Positions 36,001-47,332 of a stretch of 64,000 nucleotides of DNA are shown here, in pieces. Every line of letters starts with the position of its first letter. Position 1 is the first letter of the stretch. Where the stretch lies: contig NC_092674.1 in the NCBI RefSeq assembly GCF_964355755.1, positions 31,112,001-31,176,000 of the forward strand. Direction: 5' to 3'. The notes under the pieces are model-generated. The model ran no database searches. It saw only the letters and a program-made list of their open reading frames with translations, and was not told where the DNA came from. The position numbers and the translations under genes were made by a program. Source of the DNA: Antedon mediterranea. Lineage: Eukaryota; Echinodermata; Crinoidea; Comatulida; Antedonidae.

Positions 36001-37084
36001 AGGAGAGGGAGGGGGAGTGCAAAAAGAAAAATCATACGGAAAAAGAGAAGATGTGGAAGAAGGTTGATACATCCCTGGAAAATATAATTGAAGTTAAAAT
36101 AAAGCAAAATGTGGTAAAATAAAAATAGGAATTTTGTAAAGCAATTCTATTCATTAATTTCTGTCAACATAGAGTGAAGATCATGCCTATTTATATCAGT
36201 TATAGCTCCTTGGGGCGCAAACAACTTGTCTGCTATATAGGAATTAGGTTTTTGTAAACAACTTAGAGTAGCACTTGATAAACACTTGGAGAGAGCTCCC
36301 GCAGTGCAAACGGGGCAGTCCCTTTTGCGGTGGATATACTCCACCCACAACTCATTACTGTGCTGAGCCTATTATCGCAGGAGTTTTGCGATCAAAACAT
36401 TTGGGCACGCTTCTTAAAGAGATATTTTAGAGGACTTTAATACCTAAACCCACTTAACCAGGGAATTGACAAGCTTCACAAGGACTTCAACCGAGAACCT
36501 ACCTACCAATAGCAATAGCATGTCTGACAAAGCTAATTTTGACAACAAAGTATGCATACTACTACTAATATTAACCTAAAAATACATTGCATCATCTTGG
36601 GATTCAATGTTTCACCATTAAATTATCATCACTGATGATTTTTAATATCAAAATATTGAATCCCAAAACTATGGCATGTATTCTTACTAGAATTATGCAC
36701 TATACTTAAATCAATCAAGTGAATCCTCTGGTGACTTTGACGTGGATTTAATCAAATAAACTTTATAATAAATTTCAAAGTAACAACAATAAAAGTAGAA
36801 ATCAAATTTTAAACAAAATAGTTAATATCAAAACTTACCATCATTAAAGCTTTTTAATAGCTTACGAAGTTGTATTTTTCGTAGGTCAAGTGACTTTAAG
36901 TCTGCCTCATTAACATACTCCAAATCTGACGGTTTTTCTACACCAAGTTCTAAGAGTTTTTCAATGATGTCATCTCTTATATCATCTGAAACTCTCAAAA
37001 CATCTACTATATACTCTTTGAGTAAGTCTAAGTCTACTGTGTCAGTAGTGAGTGTATCACTCAAATCACTCATATTTGATGCTC
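33053..37084 (-). CDS. SAMD3-like SAM-domain protein, six coding exons, two frame breaks
   Basis: Exons, read 5' to 3' on the minus strand: 37084-36839 (start ATG 37073), 36074-35781, 35155-34199, 34045-33979, 33552-33384 and 33176-33053 (TAA). All six junctions have GT..AG and consistent phase (1,1,0,1,2). Exon 1 encodes a SAM-like helical domain (IIEKLLELGVEKPSDL). Exon 2 is a Pro/Ser linker (CTPPPSPASAPS); its donor GTATAG is weak. Exon 3 holds the conserved block RSQLAEVASKVVSEYP. The C-terminus has SCIIALG, then NIEYGDKNIATLEFVQR and INPTGSK. This order matches the multi-copy 'sterile alpha motif domain-containing protein 3-like' family of fish and invertebrates, whose function I do not know. 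The predicted length is about 615 residues, which needs one missing base at about 34482-34488 and one at 34321-34324. An upstream acceptor at 37085 implies a 5' UTR intron. Confidence 0.75.
34321..34488 (-). other. Two single-base frame breaks in the SAMD3-like exon 3
   Basis: At 34488-34482 the frame must step back one base at A AAT TTA to continue into a conserved EEWPFLFEK segment. At 34324-34321 it must step back again in an AAAA run to continue into LKEIVEAKRDG. Both are missing bases in homopolymers, the usual signature of uncorrected long-read errors or recent decay. The first site also happens to fit the canonical -1 ribosomal slippage heptamer X XXY YYZ. Confidence 0.7.
36147..36350 (-). 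other. Open frame with a CPVC motif inside the first intron of the SAMD3-like gene
   Basis: This is a 67-codon frame, extendable two codons upstream, with mixed composition (HRKRDCPVCTAGALSKC). It lies between coding exons 1 and 2 of the SAMD3-like gene on the same strand. No matching splice donor is seen after it, and exon phases already join without it. It could be a relic of another coding sequence, an alternative terminal exon or chance. Confidence 0.2.
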
Positions 37085-37816
37085 CTGTAGGTCAATAAAT
37101 TAGGTAGGTAGATCAATGAATTAAACTATAGCAATATAGAAATTCCACATAGTTAAATAAGTAGTGGTATCTGCTACTTTTTACCTACAGTATGTCTAAA
37201 TTACTCTAACTATTATGCAAAATTAGGACACAACTCAATAAAGTATAGTATTTTTAGATCGATAATATTGATGAATACATGAATGAAAACTGTAGGCTAA
37301 AATGTGAACATTTTTATAAATTTGTGATTAAGTGTTCTATTTTATATGTCTATATATTATACAAAATAAAATAATTTTCATATTTTTTTACCATAAATCA
37401 AAGGTCAAATAGTAAAACTTTATTCTTAATCAAAAACAGACTGAAACTACAGGGTATAAGAGGTAAAACTTTGATTTAAAATTATTGCTTAATTAAGGCT
37501 TCACAACTAAAATTAGAGGTTGCTGTGGCATATTTTGAACATAATGACCTCTGAAACCATGATTGTTTGATTTGGCATATAATGAACCCTATTGATTACT
37601 TGGGCAGATATCTAAATTATTTTGCCCATTTTTAGAGGTAATAAAAATATATTTATAATAATGTATAAAAAAAATAAAGTACTTGATAGAAAAAACAAGA
37701 CAAATTTCCTATTGAGGAGTTTTGGGTTCTCTGTTTTCGCGATTTCTTTATATAAAAGTAGTTTTAGCCTCCTTGAAAATGTTTTGTTGGGTCTCAAAAA
37801 CAGAAACCTTGTTGAA

Positions 37817-38032
37817 CCCACAAATGTGAAAACGCCCACAAATGCGAAAACAACCACAAATGTGAAAACGTATCACCCACAAATGTGAAAAAACCACAAA
37901 TTCGAAAACGCATCACCCACAAATGTGAAAACATGCAGCGCCCACAAATATAAAAACGCATCACCCACAAATGTGAAAACAGCGCCTACAAATGTGAAAA
38001 AAAGAGAGACCTTTTCGCCCACAAATGTAAAA
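37817..38032 (+). repeat. Degenerate minisatellite of CCCACAAATGTGAAAACG units
   Basis: About eleven variants of CACAAATGTGAAAAC, joined by GCATCAC or GCG spacers, run head to tail. Individual units vary by one to three bases. The array lies between the 5' end of the SAMD3-like gene and the right repeat block. Confidence 0.85.
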
Positions 38033-38339
38033 AAAAATCCAAATCAAATTTAGTGCTAGGCCCAAACAATTTTGATTGAGTTAATGTTAATGTATTTATA
38101 TACATTGTATTGAGTTGTTTCAATAATTGTGTGTTCACGATACGTCTGTTGTTAGGGTCGTCCTTTTAACGCGTTGGATTATTACCATTTGCTGCTCGTG
38201 CGCGATATTTGCGATATTCGTTGGTTTAATGAACGTTTAGTTCAAGACGATATTTGTTATTTGCTGCGCGCATTAACGATACTTCAAGATCAAGATCATG
38301 TTATATCATTGTTGCTTGTAGTGTGTAGTTGTTAACTCT

Positions 38340-38427
38340 TTGGCTTACTATTATGTACGTATAGTTCCAAGTCGATGCAAAAAACATCGACTTGGAACTA
38401 TACGTACATACAGTAATAGTAAGCCAA
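38340..38427. repeat. Long near-perfect hairpin
   Basis: TTGGCTTACTATTA plus a 24-bp block beginning TGTACGTATAGTTCC pair with the downstream copies. The loop is 7 bases (CAAAAAA), with a single 5-base bulge on the right arm. Total pairing is about 38 bp. It could be a tiny palindromic element or a small-RNA precursor. There is no direct evidence of transcription. Confidence 0.75.
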
Positions 38428-38639
38428 CAATCAATAGAAGAAGATTCTAGAAGATTTTCGTTTGAATGATCATGAACAGGGAAAACATATTCTTCCCGAT
38501 GTTCCCATGAATTAATTGAAACAATGTGTTAAAAAAAATGATGGTTAGTTTAATTTTTTTTTCAAGAAAATATTATTTATTTCAATAAAAATGAATTTAA
38601 ATAGTTAATTAAAAATAGAGATTTTTTTGTTTCACAAAG

Positions 38640-40027
38640 AATGATTTAGGCCTACTGTAAATTTATAAATATATTTAATTTACGGTATTCTGTAAAAAAA
38701 ACAGAAAGTTCTGGTTGACAGCAAAACATTAATTAATTGCCGTAACTAATCTGTAAAACAGTCTCTGTAAACTAACAGAAAACAATTAGATAGATCTCCA
38801 TTGTCCGTATAAAACAGCGAAAATGTAAATTCCAAACAGTTAGGGAATTAATTTTAATAATTAAAATTAATAGTGGATATGTGTAGAATTAAAGAGAAAT
38901 TGATTGTGTTTTTACAGTAGGCTAAATGTTAATTGAAAATAGAAACTGTTCTGTTATACAGTTTTATTAATTTTCACAGAGAATAATTATTTTACTGTAT
39001 ATTTACAAATAATAATAGTTAATTTAAGCCTACGGTCCGTAAAATAACAGAACACTTTCAAACATATATTTTAAAAACACATTAGGCCTATGCCGTAATG
39101 AATCTGTAAAACATTCTCTGTATTTTTGTCAAATTACAGATTTAGATTTAGATTTAGATTAGATATCTTCATTGTCTGTAATAAAACAGTGAACATGTAA
39201 ATTTCTAACAGTTTTGTTGTTAAAAAAAATAATAGTCGATATGTGTAGAATTAAAAGAGAATTTGATTGTATTTTGACAGTAAAATAAATGTTAATTGTA
39301 AATAGATATTTTGTTCTGTAATTTTATATTATTTATTTTCAAAGAGAATAATTATTTTATTGTAAATTTAGTAAATTTACGGTATTCAGTAAAATAACAG
39401 ATAACTTTACAGCAAAAAATGTATTTTTGAAATAAATTGTTCTGTAACTGCAGAATCTGTAAAATACTCTCTGTCTCTGTCTAAAATTGTCCGTAGTAAT
39501 ACAGTAAAAATGTAAATTTATTTTACAGTTATGTTGTTAAATTAAATAATAGTCGAAATGTGTAGAATTTAAAGAGAAATTGACAGTAAAATAAAATGTT
39601 AATTAAAAATATAGTTTTTTAATGTAATTTCAGATTTTATATATCTATTTTTTATAGATAATGTATTTTTATTGGCCGTATATTTACAAATGTGTAGTTA
39701 ATTTATGGTCTTCTGTAAAATAACACAGACCTTTACAGTAAAAATGTATTTTTACTGTATCTGTAAAATATTCTCTGTAAAATTACAGATTAATTACCTA
39801 AAACATTCAGTGAAAATATAGTATGAATTTAAAATTCCAACAGTTATGTTGTTAAATTATTTTTTTCCCGTCAATTTACAGATATGTAGTAAGTTTACGG
39901 AATTTCGTAATATAACAGAGAATTTCACTGCAAAAATGTATTTTTTAACAAAATTATGCTGTAAAAATAAATAACAAACAAAACATGTAGAATATTATCT
40001 GTAAAATTACAGATTTTTTTTACAGTG
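38640..40027. repeat. Right subterminal repeat block, about 340-bp degenerate units
   Basis: Roughly four diverged tandem units repeat the order AATCTGTAAAACATTCTCTG, CAGTGAAAATGTAAATT, TTGTTAAATTAAATAATAGT, CGATATGTGTAGAATTAAAG, then CTGTAAAATAACAGA. Units begin near 38690, 39040, 39400 and 39730. The last ends in the inverted terminal CTGTAAAATTACAG-TTTTTTTTACAGTG. The motif ACTGTAAAATAACAG also occurs at 32367 in the left block, tying the two ends together. Confidence 0.75.
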
Positions 40028-40765
40028 TAGTTCTGTTCTAATAATTTTAGTTGTCTGATGCAAAGTATACTGAGAATATTACTATCATGGATTAGGTTAC
40101 AGACATGCATTTTGTAGAAAGGCTACAAAGTGACAAATATTATGTAAAGAGGACTGGCATGTGCGCATGGGCAGATGCTAAACTATCTCTGCTTCCTTCA
40201 TTTGTAATTAGGCCCAGATATTTAACGTAAAAAAACATTGTTAGATTATAAGTAATTACATTTTGATGTTTATTGTTACAGAATAATACAAATCATTGTA
40301 GGCTTATTCGTATTGAGTTTAACAAATACAAGTTATTATTGCAAAAACAAATTTTCATCGACAATCATCAAATTTAGATTAGTAGTTACTTTCTAATAAT
40401 GTATATTGATTGGTATAACAAAAGTATGCCTATTTATTTTAGAATTATAATAATATTTGGAATGAAAAATTGAGCGGTTAGTACTTTTATCGTTATTGAA
40501 GCAATTATTAAATTGTAATGCTACTGTTATTTTCACCATAATAAAAACTGTTTTATTTTGAATTCAGTTTTTTAATCGTTTTAATCATTATCGTACTATT
40601 TTTAAAAGTAGGTCTGCGATAACCTACAATACCATAAGTATTTCGTTAGTGTATTTATACGTACAGTATGTTGTATCATAAATATGTGGTTATAAATGAA
40701 GCCAATGTCATAAAAACCTCTACACGCTTTTCAACTACAGTTGTGCGCGAGTACGCACGTATATT

Positions 40766-41100
40766 AGCTTGGTTCCCACTCGACGCGCTTACAAGGACGT
40801 AAGAACAACGCACCTAATTTGTCTGGATACAGGCGATGGATTTTTTGTAAAGCTCTGTCTACACTACCAAACTTTATTTGACAAAAAATGTGCCCATATA
40901 CTAGACACGATTATGTCATATCACTACCATATTTGGGTATATCACTATCATATTTGGGCACATCATATACTTTTTTTTTGTTAAACTAATTTGATAGTGT
41001 GACAGAGCGTTAAGAACAACGCACGTAATTTGACAAACATGCGATGGACTATTTGCTTGCGTTGTGATTACGCCCTTGCATCCAGTGGCGCGCGACCACG
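40766..41100. mobile_element. Family B MITE, copy 7, split by a family A element
   Basis: The left part (TTGGTTCCCACTCGACGCGC) and the right part (TTGCGTTGTGATTACGCCCT) belong to one family B element. It is interrupted at 40851-41008 by family A copy 4. Unusually, about 45 bp of host element (TAAGAACAACGCAC ... GCGATGGA) is present on both sides of the insertion. Confidence 0.7.
40851..41008. mobile_element. Family A MITE, copy 4 (nested in family B)
   Basis: AGCTCTGTCTACACTACCAA at the left and TTTGATAGTGTGACAGAGC at the right enclose the typical CACTACCATATTTGGG core, here doubled. Its position inside a family B copy shows that family A was active after that B copy inserted. Confidence 0.8.
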
Positions 41101-41690
41101 CATAAACTTTTTTTTACACTTGACCTCACTTAACAAATGATAAAATGTTATATTTGGGCACAATATTATATACGGTACACAATGTTGACAAATTCTAACA
41201 TTTATAATATTTAATGCCAATGACATTGCTTGGCTTCTACTACCTGGTTGTCAACGGTACTTGAACATGATGGAGTAGCAGGCCAAGTACAGCTCAGTGA
41301 TATGGTATGTGAGGTGTCAGTGATCCGATAATGATGGATCCGTATTGTACATATTTATTTACAAGACACTGACCTATTGTACAGGCCCATTTATTAATGT
41401 GGTCATGACATTGTTTGTTAAGATTTTTTTTTGGAATCAAAAAGTACTAGTAACTTTTGTTTAAAGTTGCTGTTATTAATTTAAAGTACGGTATCATGTT
41501 TAGTGACAATAAACAGCCTGCAGTATAATGCATGTTGACTACAACCTTTATTTACAAATCTCATTTCTTTTCATAAAAACTGTATTATTTTTAATTAAGT
41601 TTCTCTTTTGTATATTTTGATTAAGACAGGACCACAATGTAAAACAGATACACTGTTATCTGATTGTTTTATCCTATATAAATATATTTA

Positions 41691-41731
41691 TTATTATTAT
41701 TATTATTGTTATTATTATTATTATTATTATT
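41691..41731. repeat. (ATT)n microsatellite
   Basis: About 13 ATT triplets with one GTT interruption. Confidence 0.9.
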
Positions 41732-41791
41732 TAGAGGGTTACTTTGTGAGCATTTATAGGCCTAAATAAGTACTCATTTCTCCGTGGTGTA

Positions 41792-41924
41792 AAGCTCAGT
41801 CTACACTTTCAAACTTTATGTGACCAAGAAATGTGATGTGGCCATGGACATGATGATGTCATATTACTACCATATTTGGGCACATCACAATTTTTGTCAA
41901 ATTAGTATATAGTATGACAGAGCT
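41792..41924. mobile_element. Family A MITE, copy 5
   Basis: AGCTCAGTCTACACTTTCAA, the core GGACATGATGATGTCATATT, ACTACCATATTTGGGCACAT and the right end AGTATGACAGAGCT match family A. It lies less than 1 kb from copy 4. Confidence 0.75.
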
Positions 41925-42184
41925 AAAGTTCATTTAGGTTTTTGTGATTTATGAACTGTTGATGTACGGGATTCTTAGTGCCGCTATGATACGATAACGT
42001 TGGATTAGGCCATATTGCTAAATGTAGATATATATCGTAGGCCTAAACAACGGATCGAGAATATTTTATGTTTATATAATTATACTGTATTTAAAAATTA
42101 CGATATGCGGCATACATACCAGCGAGTCGTATGTGAAGTGTATTATATCTCATGGACCACTTACACCATGACAAGTAAATGACC

Positions 42185-42370
42185 CTATGTCAACCATGTG
42201 TCAATGATTTGATGATGATAGATACATAATGTAAAGTATGTGTTTATATGAAGATAACCTGCTTTTAGCTCTTCCATTTGATGCGGTTTCCAATCCAGAC
42301 TTTTTAAATCCGAAGTGAATCCGGCATTTCTATCTTTATAATTAGTCAACACTTCTAACACTGATACCAT
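42185..42370 (-). other. Protein-like short frame, possible first exon
   Basis: The first 38 codons (from ATG at 42370) have a composition unlike the AT-driven frames around them: charged and amphipathic, with NYKDRNAGFTSDLKSLDW and KPHQMEELKA. A possible donor (GCAG/GTTATC) follows at about 42257, after which the frame turns hydrophobic and AT-rich. No partner exon or family is recognised, so this is only a candidate. Confidence 0.2.
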
Positions 42371-42399
42371 CGAAAATTTAGACCGTACTCAATTAACTT

Positions 42400-42565
42400 C
42401 AAGACTTAATTGACGAAACTGTCTGAAAGTGACCGCGGTAAAAAATCTCCTTCAGTCAACTGGTCATCTTGGGGTTTCGTACTTGACAATTGAGTGACCG
42501 CGTCTATAGATTTCGCTAAACTTGACGCCTTGGTTTCGTAAGGTGCCAAATATTGACCGCGTTGA
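42400..42565. repeat. Degenerate 60-bp tandem repeat around TGACCGCG
   Basis: TGACCGCG occurs at about 42434, 42494 and 42554, each preceded by an AAATT/AATTGA-like tract and, in two copies, by a TTGGGGTTTCGTA/TTGGTTTCGTA block. The strict 60-bp spacing suggests three diverged tandem units. Confidence 0.6.
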
Positions 42566-42677
42566 GGTATCGGTTCATGATGGATTTGGTATTTCTACAC
42601 TTGACCCTCTATTACCTAGATTTCTTTATTTATAGAAAATACAGTACACAATAACAACACTTCAATCAAACTGATTT

Positions 42678-42802
42678 CTATGGAACGCCGTTTACGCAAC
42701 ATTTTGATGATATGAATTTTTAATTCATATCGATGCATTTCATTCACATATCGCGTCATAAAATTCATATCATCGAAATGTTGCGTAAACGGCGTTCCAT
42801 AG
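42678..42802. mobile_element. Short inverted-repeat element with 43-bp arms
   Basis: The arms start CTATGGAACGCCGTTTACGC and are inverted copies with one mismatch over 43 bp, around a centre of about 40 bp that is itself partly symmetric (AATTCATATCGATG). Possible ATTT target duplications flank it. It is non-coding and MITE-like. Confidence 0.75.
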
Positions 42803-44534
42803 ATTTCAATACTTTCTGCGTATGATACTATACAAAAATGTAGACCTACCCCAAATAAACCGTTGATTAATGCGGACGAAAGTTCGCATCAGATCAGCTT
42901 ATATATTACCATGGATATCTAAATAGAAATTGAAATTACCATCTTACGGGCACCTTATTTATAATTACCACTAATAAAAATCAGTATCGTTATCATTTCG
43001 TCATTTATCATCCGTCGTCATACATAATTTCTTATTCAATTTTATGCAGATAGGCCTATAGGCTTAATTAAATAGAATAGACAATTGTCGTATTCGATTG
43101 GGAACTTTCGTTGTCAACATAAGATTCGTTGAGTACTTTTTATATCGAATTGTAAATTGTAAACGGATTGTGCTCAACAGAAAATCATTCGAATAGAAAA
43201 CGTTAAGAACATTCTCAAAATACTCCGTTAGATAGGTACCGTACTCAACGCAAAACTAACGGTAAAAATTCACAATCGAATACCACAAATGTTTGAATTA
43301 TTTTGTGACTTTTATGACGTCATACTGATTTCCAATTCTCACCTGCTTTCCAAATCGTTATATTTGCATAATGTTTCACCTAGGCATACCTCACACGTGA
43401 TACGCGATGAGAAGAGTAAACAATGCGAAAATTTTTAAATTCTTCGTCATCATTTTATAAGGCTAACGACATTTAAAAATTATTTTACGAGGAACAGTGC
43501 CCACGTATCTGCAGTGTTTCAAAGGATTTTATCCGCCACAAAGTTGTAAAATGTAACAACTTAAATAGTCGTAACATCAGGTATGAGTGAGTACTAGACA
43601 TGGTTTACTATTAAGTTCGCTTTAGTAGAAGTGATGATAGACATGGCTTACATGGTATTCCAACCTAAGCAAAGACTTAAGGCCCAACTGAAAAAGTGAA
43701 CTGGTGGTTCCTACAATAATTAACTATAAGGTTAGATATTAATTGATATACAATACTAAAGAATATGTTATAGTATTGGTTCCCATAAAAGCAAAGCACG
43801 TACTAGGAATGACGTATTTAGTGTAATGCTATATGGAGGAAATTGTTTAAATATTAATGTGTTAAGGCCTATACAACTTTGTTGGACAATTCCACCACTG
43901 GAGTGCTACTCGCCTTTATCTTTTACTGTCTTGAAATTTAGTGATTATTATAAAGAAAAAGGTTTTAAAAACTTGAATAATTTACGGTAATCAACAATCG
44001 TAATTAAACAATCTTTCATTTATCAAGAAGCACAAAGAGCATTATGTTTTGACCAAAATGGCGGTCGTCAAATTCGTAACAGTTTTATTGCATAAATTTA
44101 CGAGCGATTTCACGGCAAGAAAAGGAATGAAGTGGCGGGCTTCTCCGCCAAACACCAGATATAGGGACTTGTTGAAAGATTTAAGCAACAACTATGTCCA
44201 GTTAAATCTGTAACCTTTCGTTTGGGTCCAAAGTTTATTAGCAACACTCAAAATATATTGGTTTTCATACTCGCGTTTGTTTTGTACATCGTCAATAAAA
44301 AAGAATTAAAAAATATACAAATGCTAATTCCAGAGGAAAATGCGGTTCTCGTGTTGTTTTTGTGTGGCAATGGGAGTATGCATGGAATATATGAATTAAA
44401 ACTTTCAAGAACCTTGTGACAAGAAACCGTGGTGGATTCAGGATTTTGAAATAGTAGAAGTCTGGGCCCTAACCTAATGTTCTTTCTAGCTTTGCAATGT
44501 CGGATGCGCGCCCATGAGACATAACTTACAAATA

Positions 44535-44672
44535 TTGACGTAGGCGCAACGCAAGTCAAGTGACCAATCACAAGCAACAGTTCGAATGATCTATCACATC
44601 GTGATTGGTCAAATTTTTCGCCTTTGCGTTCCGTCCACACGTCCTTGTTTTGTTTCCAAGTGGGAGCCAAGA
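44535..44672. mobile_element. Family B MITE, copy 8
   Basis: GACGTAGGCGCAACGCAAGT, GTGACCAATCACAAGCAACA, ACATCGTGATTGGTCAAATT, then CACGTCCTTGTTTTGTTTCC and AGTGGGAGCCAAG give the standard order, with a degraded left tip. Confidence 0.75.
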
Positions 44673-46422
44673 CTGAACAGAATATGTACAATACAACATA
44701 ACGAAGACTGTTAATTATGTAATAATGTAGTATTAACTGAGAATCCAATTACTAATTAGCGAAATGACTAGTAATTAGTAACAATAGTCAAATGGTTAGA
44801 GCATTAATGAAAACAACTCTTTTATAATCATGACGTCATGGCGCTAGAAGTTTGCCAGAGCGAGGAATTCTGATGGGATCCACTAATCCTGAAAACGAAT
44901 GTATAGCAGAAATATATGGTTTCGTTTATAACTTCATAGATAAGCCTCTATTATTGTTTTTAATGTTCGAAGACTCCTTCGTTATCACGGTATTCATTGT
45001 TAATTTATTAAATCTAAAATAAGACAAATCTGGAATTTTCTGAGAGTCATGCGTGTGTGTTTGGTTCATTAAATTGATTAAAGCTGAGTTCAATGACCGG
45101 CTAGCAAGTTAATATATAAACGATTATTAGAAAAATGCAAAGAATAATCTAACCATAATGTAGTAAAAGTTTTACAGGCAATTGCGATATGATGTATGCC
45201 TGCGGGATAGACCGCTCATGTGTTTCTTTTGTTTAGTGATGACAGATCAGCGAGAACGTGGCCCATGAGCGTTATACATAACAGGGTGATTGTCCATTGT
45301 TTTTGTATCGAACATCAGTTACTGATAGCAATTCTTTTACATAATATTCGACAAATTTTAAAGAAATTTAATAAAGATTATATGAGGGGGGTCAGATGAC
45401 TCATTTGAGTTACAGCGATCTATTTTGCTTAAGCTGCCCCTGCCCAGTATTTCCATCTCTTTGTTGTTTTTGTTTTCTGTTTGTTTAAAAAAGTATTGTA
45501 TTGATTTTATGCTGATCCAATAAATAAACGAAACGAAAAATAACATAATAACTACAGTGCATGGCACACTTCTTGAACGAGGCCAGAGTAAAGATTAAAA
45601 TACACATTTATGAAAAAAAAAAACGAAAAGTAATTTAGTAAAAAAAACAATAAACAGAAAAACTAAAAGAGACAGAACACATGTTGAGAATTCAACGTTT
45701 CGATCTATTCAATCATTTTTAAGAAACTAAGTACATATGTACAAAATATAAAAAGCAAGAACCAGCAAATAACCGGAGTAAACAATTTAAGATTGGCGTT
45801 TTCCTAATTTTTTTTGATAATACAACATTCTTTGCGAATTGTATTAACGGGGTTAAATGAGTTATAAGAGAACTAAACAGAGTTAAATGAATTGTAAATA
45901 ACGTTCATAAACCATGGAGGTATAAACTCGTCTACACACTGTGTGTAGACCATAAGTCACGAAATGTTTGCATTCGAAGCTTATGATTTAATCAATCTAT
46001 TACGTAATATTACGTAATAAGCTAGTAGGCAGCATACAAATGACAGATGATTATTACACTTCACGTTAATTAGAATGAATGACTGTTTGAAAAATAAATA
46101 AATAAATGTCTATCAATATCATAATAATGTACCAAAGTTGTATTTTAAAATGGAACTCTTTTAAAAATATAACAAATACTGTATCGATGAATCATGATTA
46201 TATTGCAGCCTGTCAGTGGCACATTATAATGGTAGCCTTTTCAATGGTCAAGGGATCATTGTACAGTCTGTACTGTATACCTTTTGGCTCATCCATTTTG
46301 TAGATTACATTTATATTATGCTTTGAACCTCATGCTTTTAAGTTTACGTAACCTCCGTACTGCTTTTTTTTTGGAAGGGACATAAAATATATAAATATAA
46401 AAGTACTACTACTAATACTACT

Positions 46423-46540
46423 ATAAAGTAAGGTAACACCATTGTAGGCCTAGGTGTCTGAAGACACTATTATTTTATTTATAAATATAAAATATATAGG
46501 CCTCCTAAATAAAATGAGACAATGGTGTTACCTTACTTAT
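46423..46540. mobile_element. Palindromic element with ATAAGTAAGGTAACACCATTGT ends
   Basis: The left end GTAAGGTAACACCATTGT and the right end ACAATGGTGTTACCTTAC are exact inverted copies about 118 bp apart. The centre holds TAGGCCTA and TATAAATATAAAATATATAG. It is non-coding. Confidence 0.75.
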
Positions 46541-47194
46541 GGTGAACAAATTATAATGTTCTTGAGTGCAATTAGAAGGACAACATTGACATAACATTAT
46601 ATCTAACTTAAAATATTAGTTTAACGATATAAACCTTTAAAAGATGTTCATGCTGCAATTACTGGTGATGTTTGTTAACACATTTAGAGTGACTATTATA
46701 GTAATATCAACATGTGCATTATGTATTTATAAATGTCACGCTGATTTATGAGTGTTTCAACAATATAGGCCTACTATAGATGGTTTTTTTTATATGTTAG
46801 AAAAAAAGACCCAATGCACCAGACAATCAGGACCATGTTGCTGTGCTAGTTTTCATTAAATTTACCGTATTCCTAGATGATGTTAGCCTACACAATACGG
46901 AGAAAATTTACGGCGGCGGAGAAAATTTACGGTGGCGGAGAAAATGTACGACGGGGAAGAAAATGTATAAGCAATTGCTTCTGTTTAATCCCGTCACCTT
47001 CACGAATTTGTGTTATGTTTTGTTATCTTTCTGTTTTGACGAAATAAATGAAATAAAATAATAGAAATAAAAACACCGATATTAATATGCTTTTGCTTAG
47101 CAAATGTGTCTTTAAAATTAATCATAATGAATTCCAAGAAGGACGAAGATTGTGTAAAAGTAATTAAGTGTTTGGTTTGACCAGGAATAATTAA

Positions 47195-47332
47195 AGCATG
47201 GTTCCCACTACAGACGCAAGCCCAGGGCGTGGCGTACGCGCAACTCAAGCGAGTTGACCAATGACAACCCACTGTTCAAATAATCCATCGCTTGTGATTG
47301 GTCAAATCACTTATGTTGCGTTACGTCCTTCC
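47195..47332. mobile_element. Family B MITE, copy 9
   Basis: AGCATGGTTCCCACTACAGA at the left, GCGAGTTGACCAATGACAAC, then CGCTTGTGATTGGTCAAATC and TTGCGTTACGTCCTTCC. The right tip is degraded. Confidence 0.75.

Larger units (their letters stand above)
31304..40027. mobile_element. Large inverted-end unit (about 8.7 kb) enclosing a SAM-domain gene
   Basis: The left border CACTGTAAAAAAAA and the right border TTTTTTTTACAGTG are exact inverted copies. Both are flanked by TA, and symmetry extends outward to AACTA/TAGTT. Inside each border lies about 1.1-1.4 kb of repeats rich in CTGTAAAATAACAG-type words. Subterminal repeat blocks inside CACTG ends are a hallmark of CACTA/CMC-type DNA transposons; a 2-bp TA duplication would also be compatible with other superfamilies, so the class is uncertain. 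The only coherent gene between them is the SAMD3-like gene (33053-37084, minus). No transposase was found, so this copy would be non-autonomous. The alternative is two unrelated insertions of related repeats on either side of a host gene. Calling it one element is inference. Confidence 0.5.

Noticed and set aside
35693-36022. Hydrophobic minus frame overlapping the Pro/Ser linker exon of the SAMD3-like gene
   Set aside because: It is a different reading frame of the same pyrimidine-rich tract. Only the frame entered from the TTTCCAG acceptor joins the SAM exon in phase.
44248-44748. 166-codon minus frame
   Set aside because: It runs through a family B inverted-repeat element and AT-rich flank, and has no recognisable domain.
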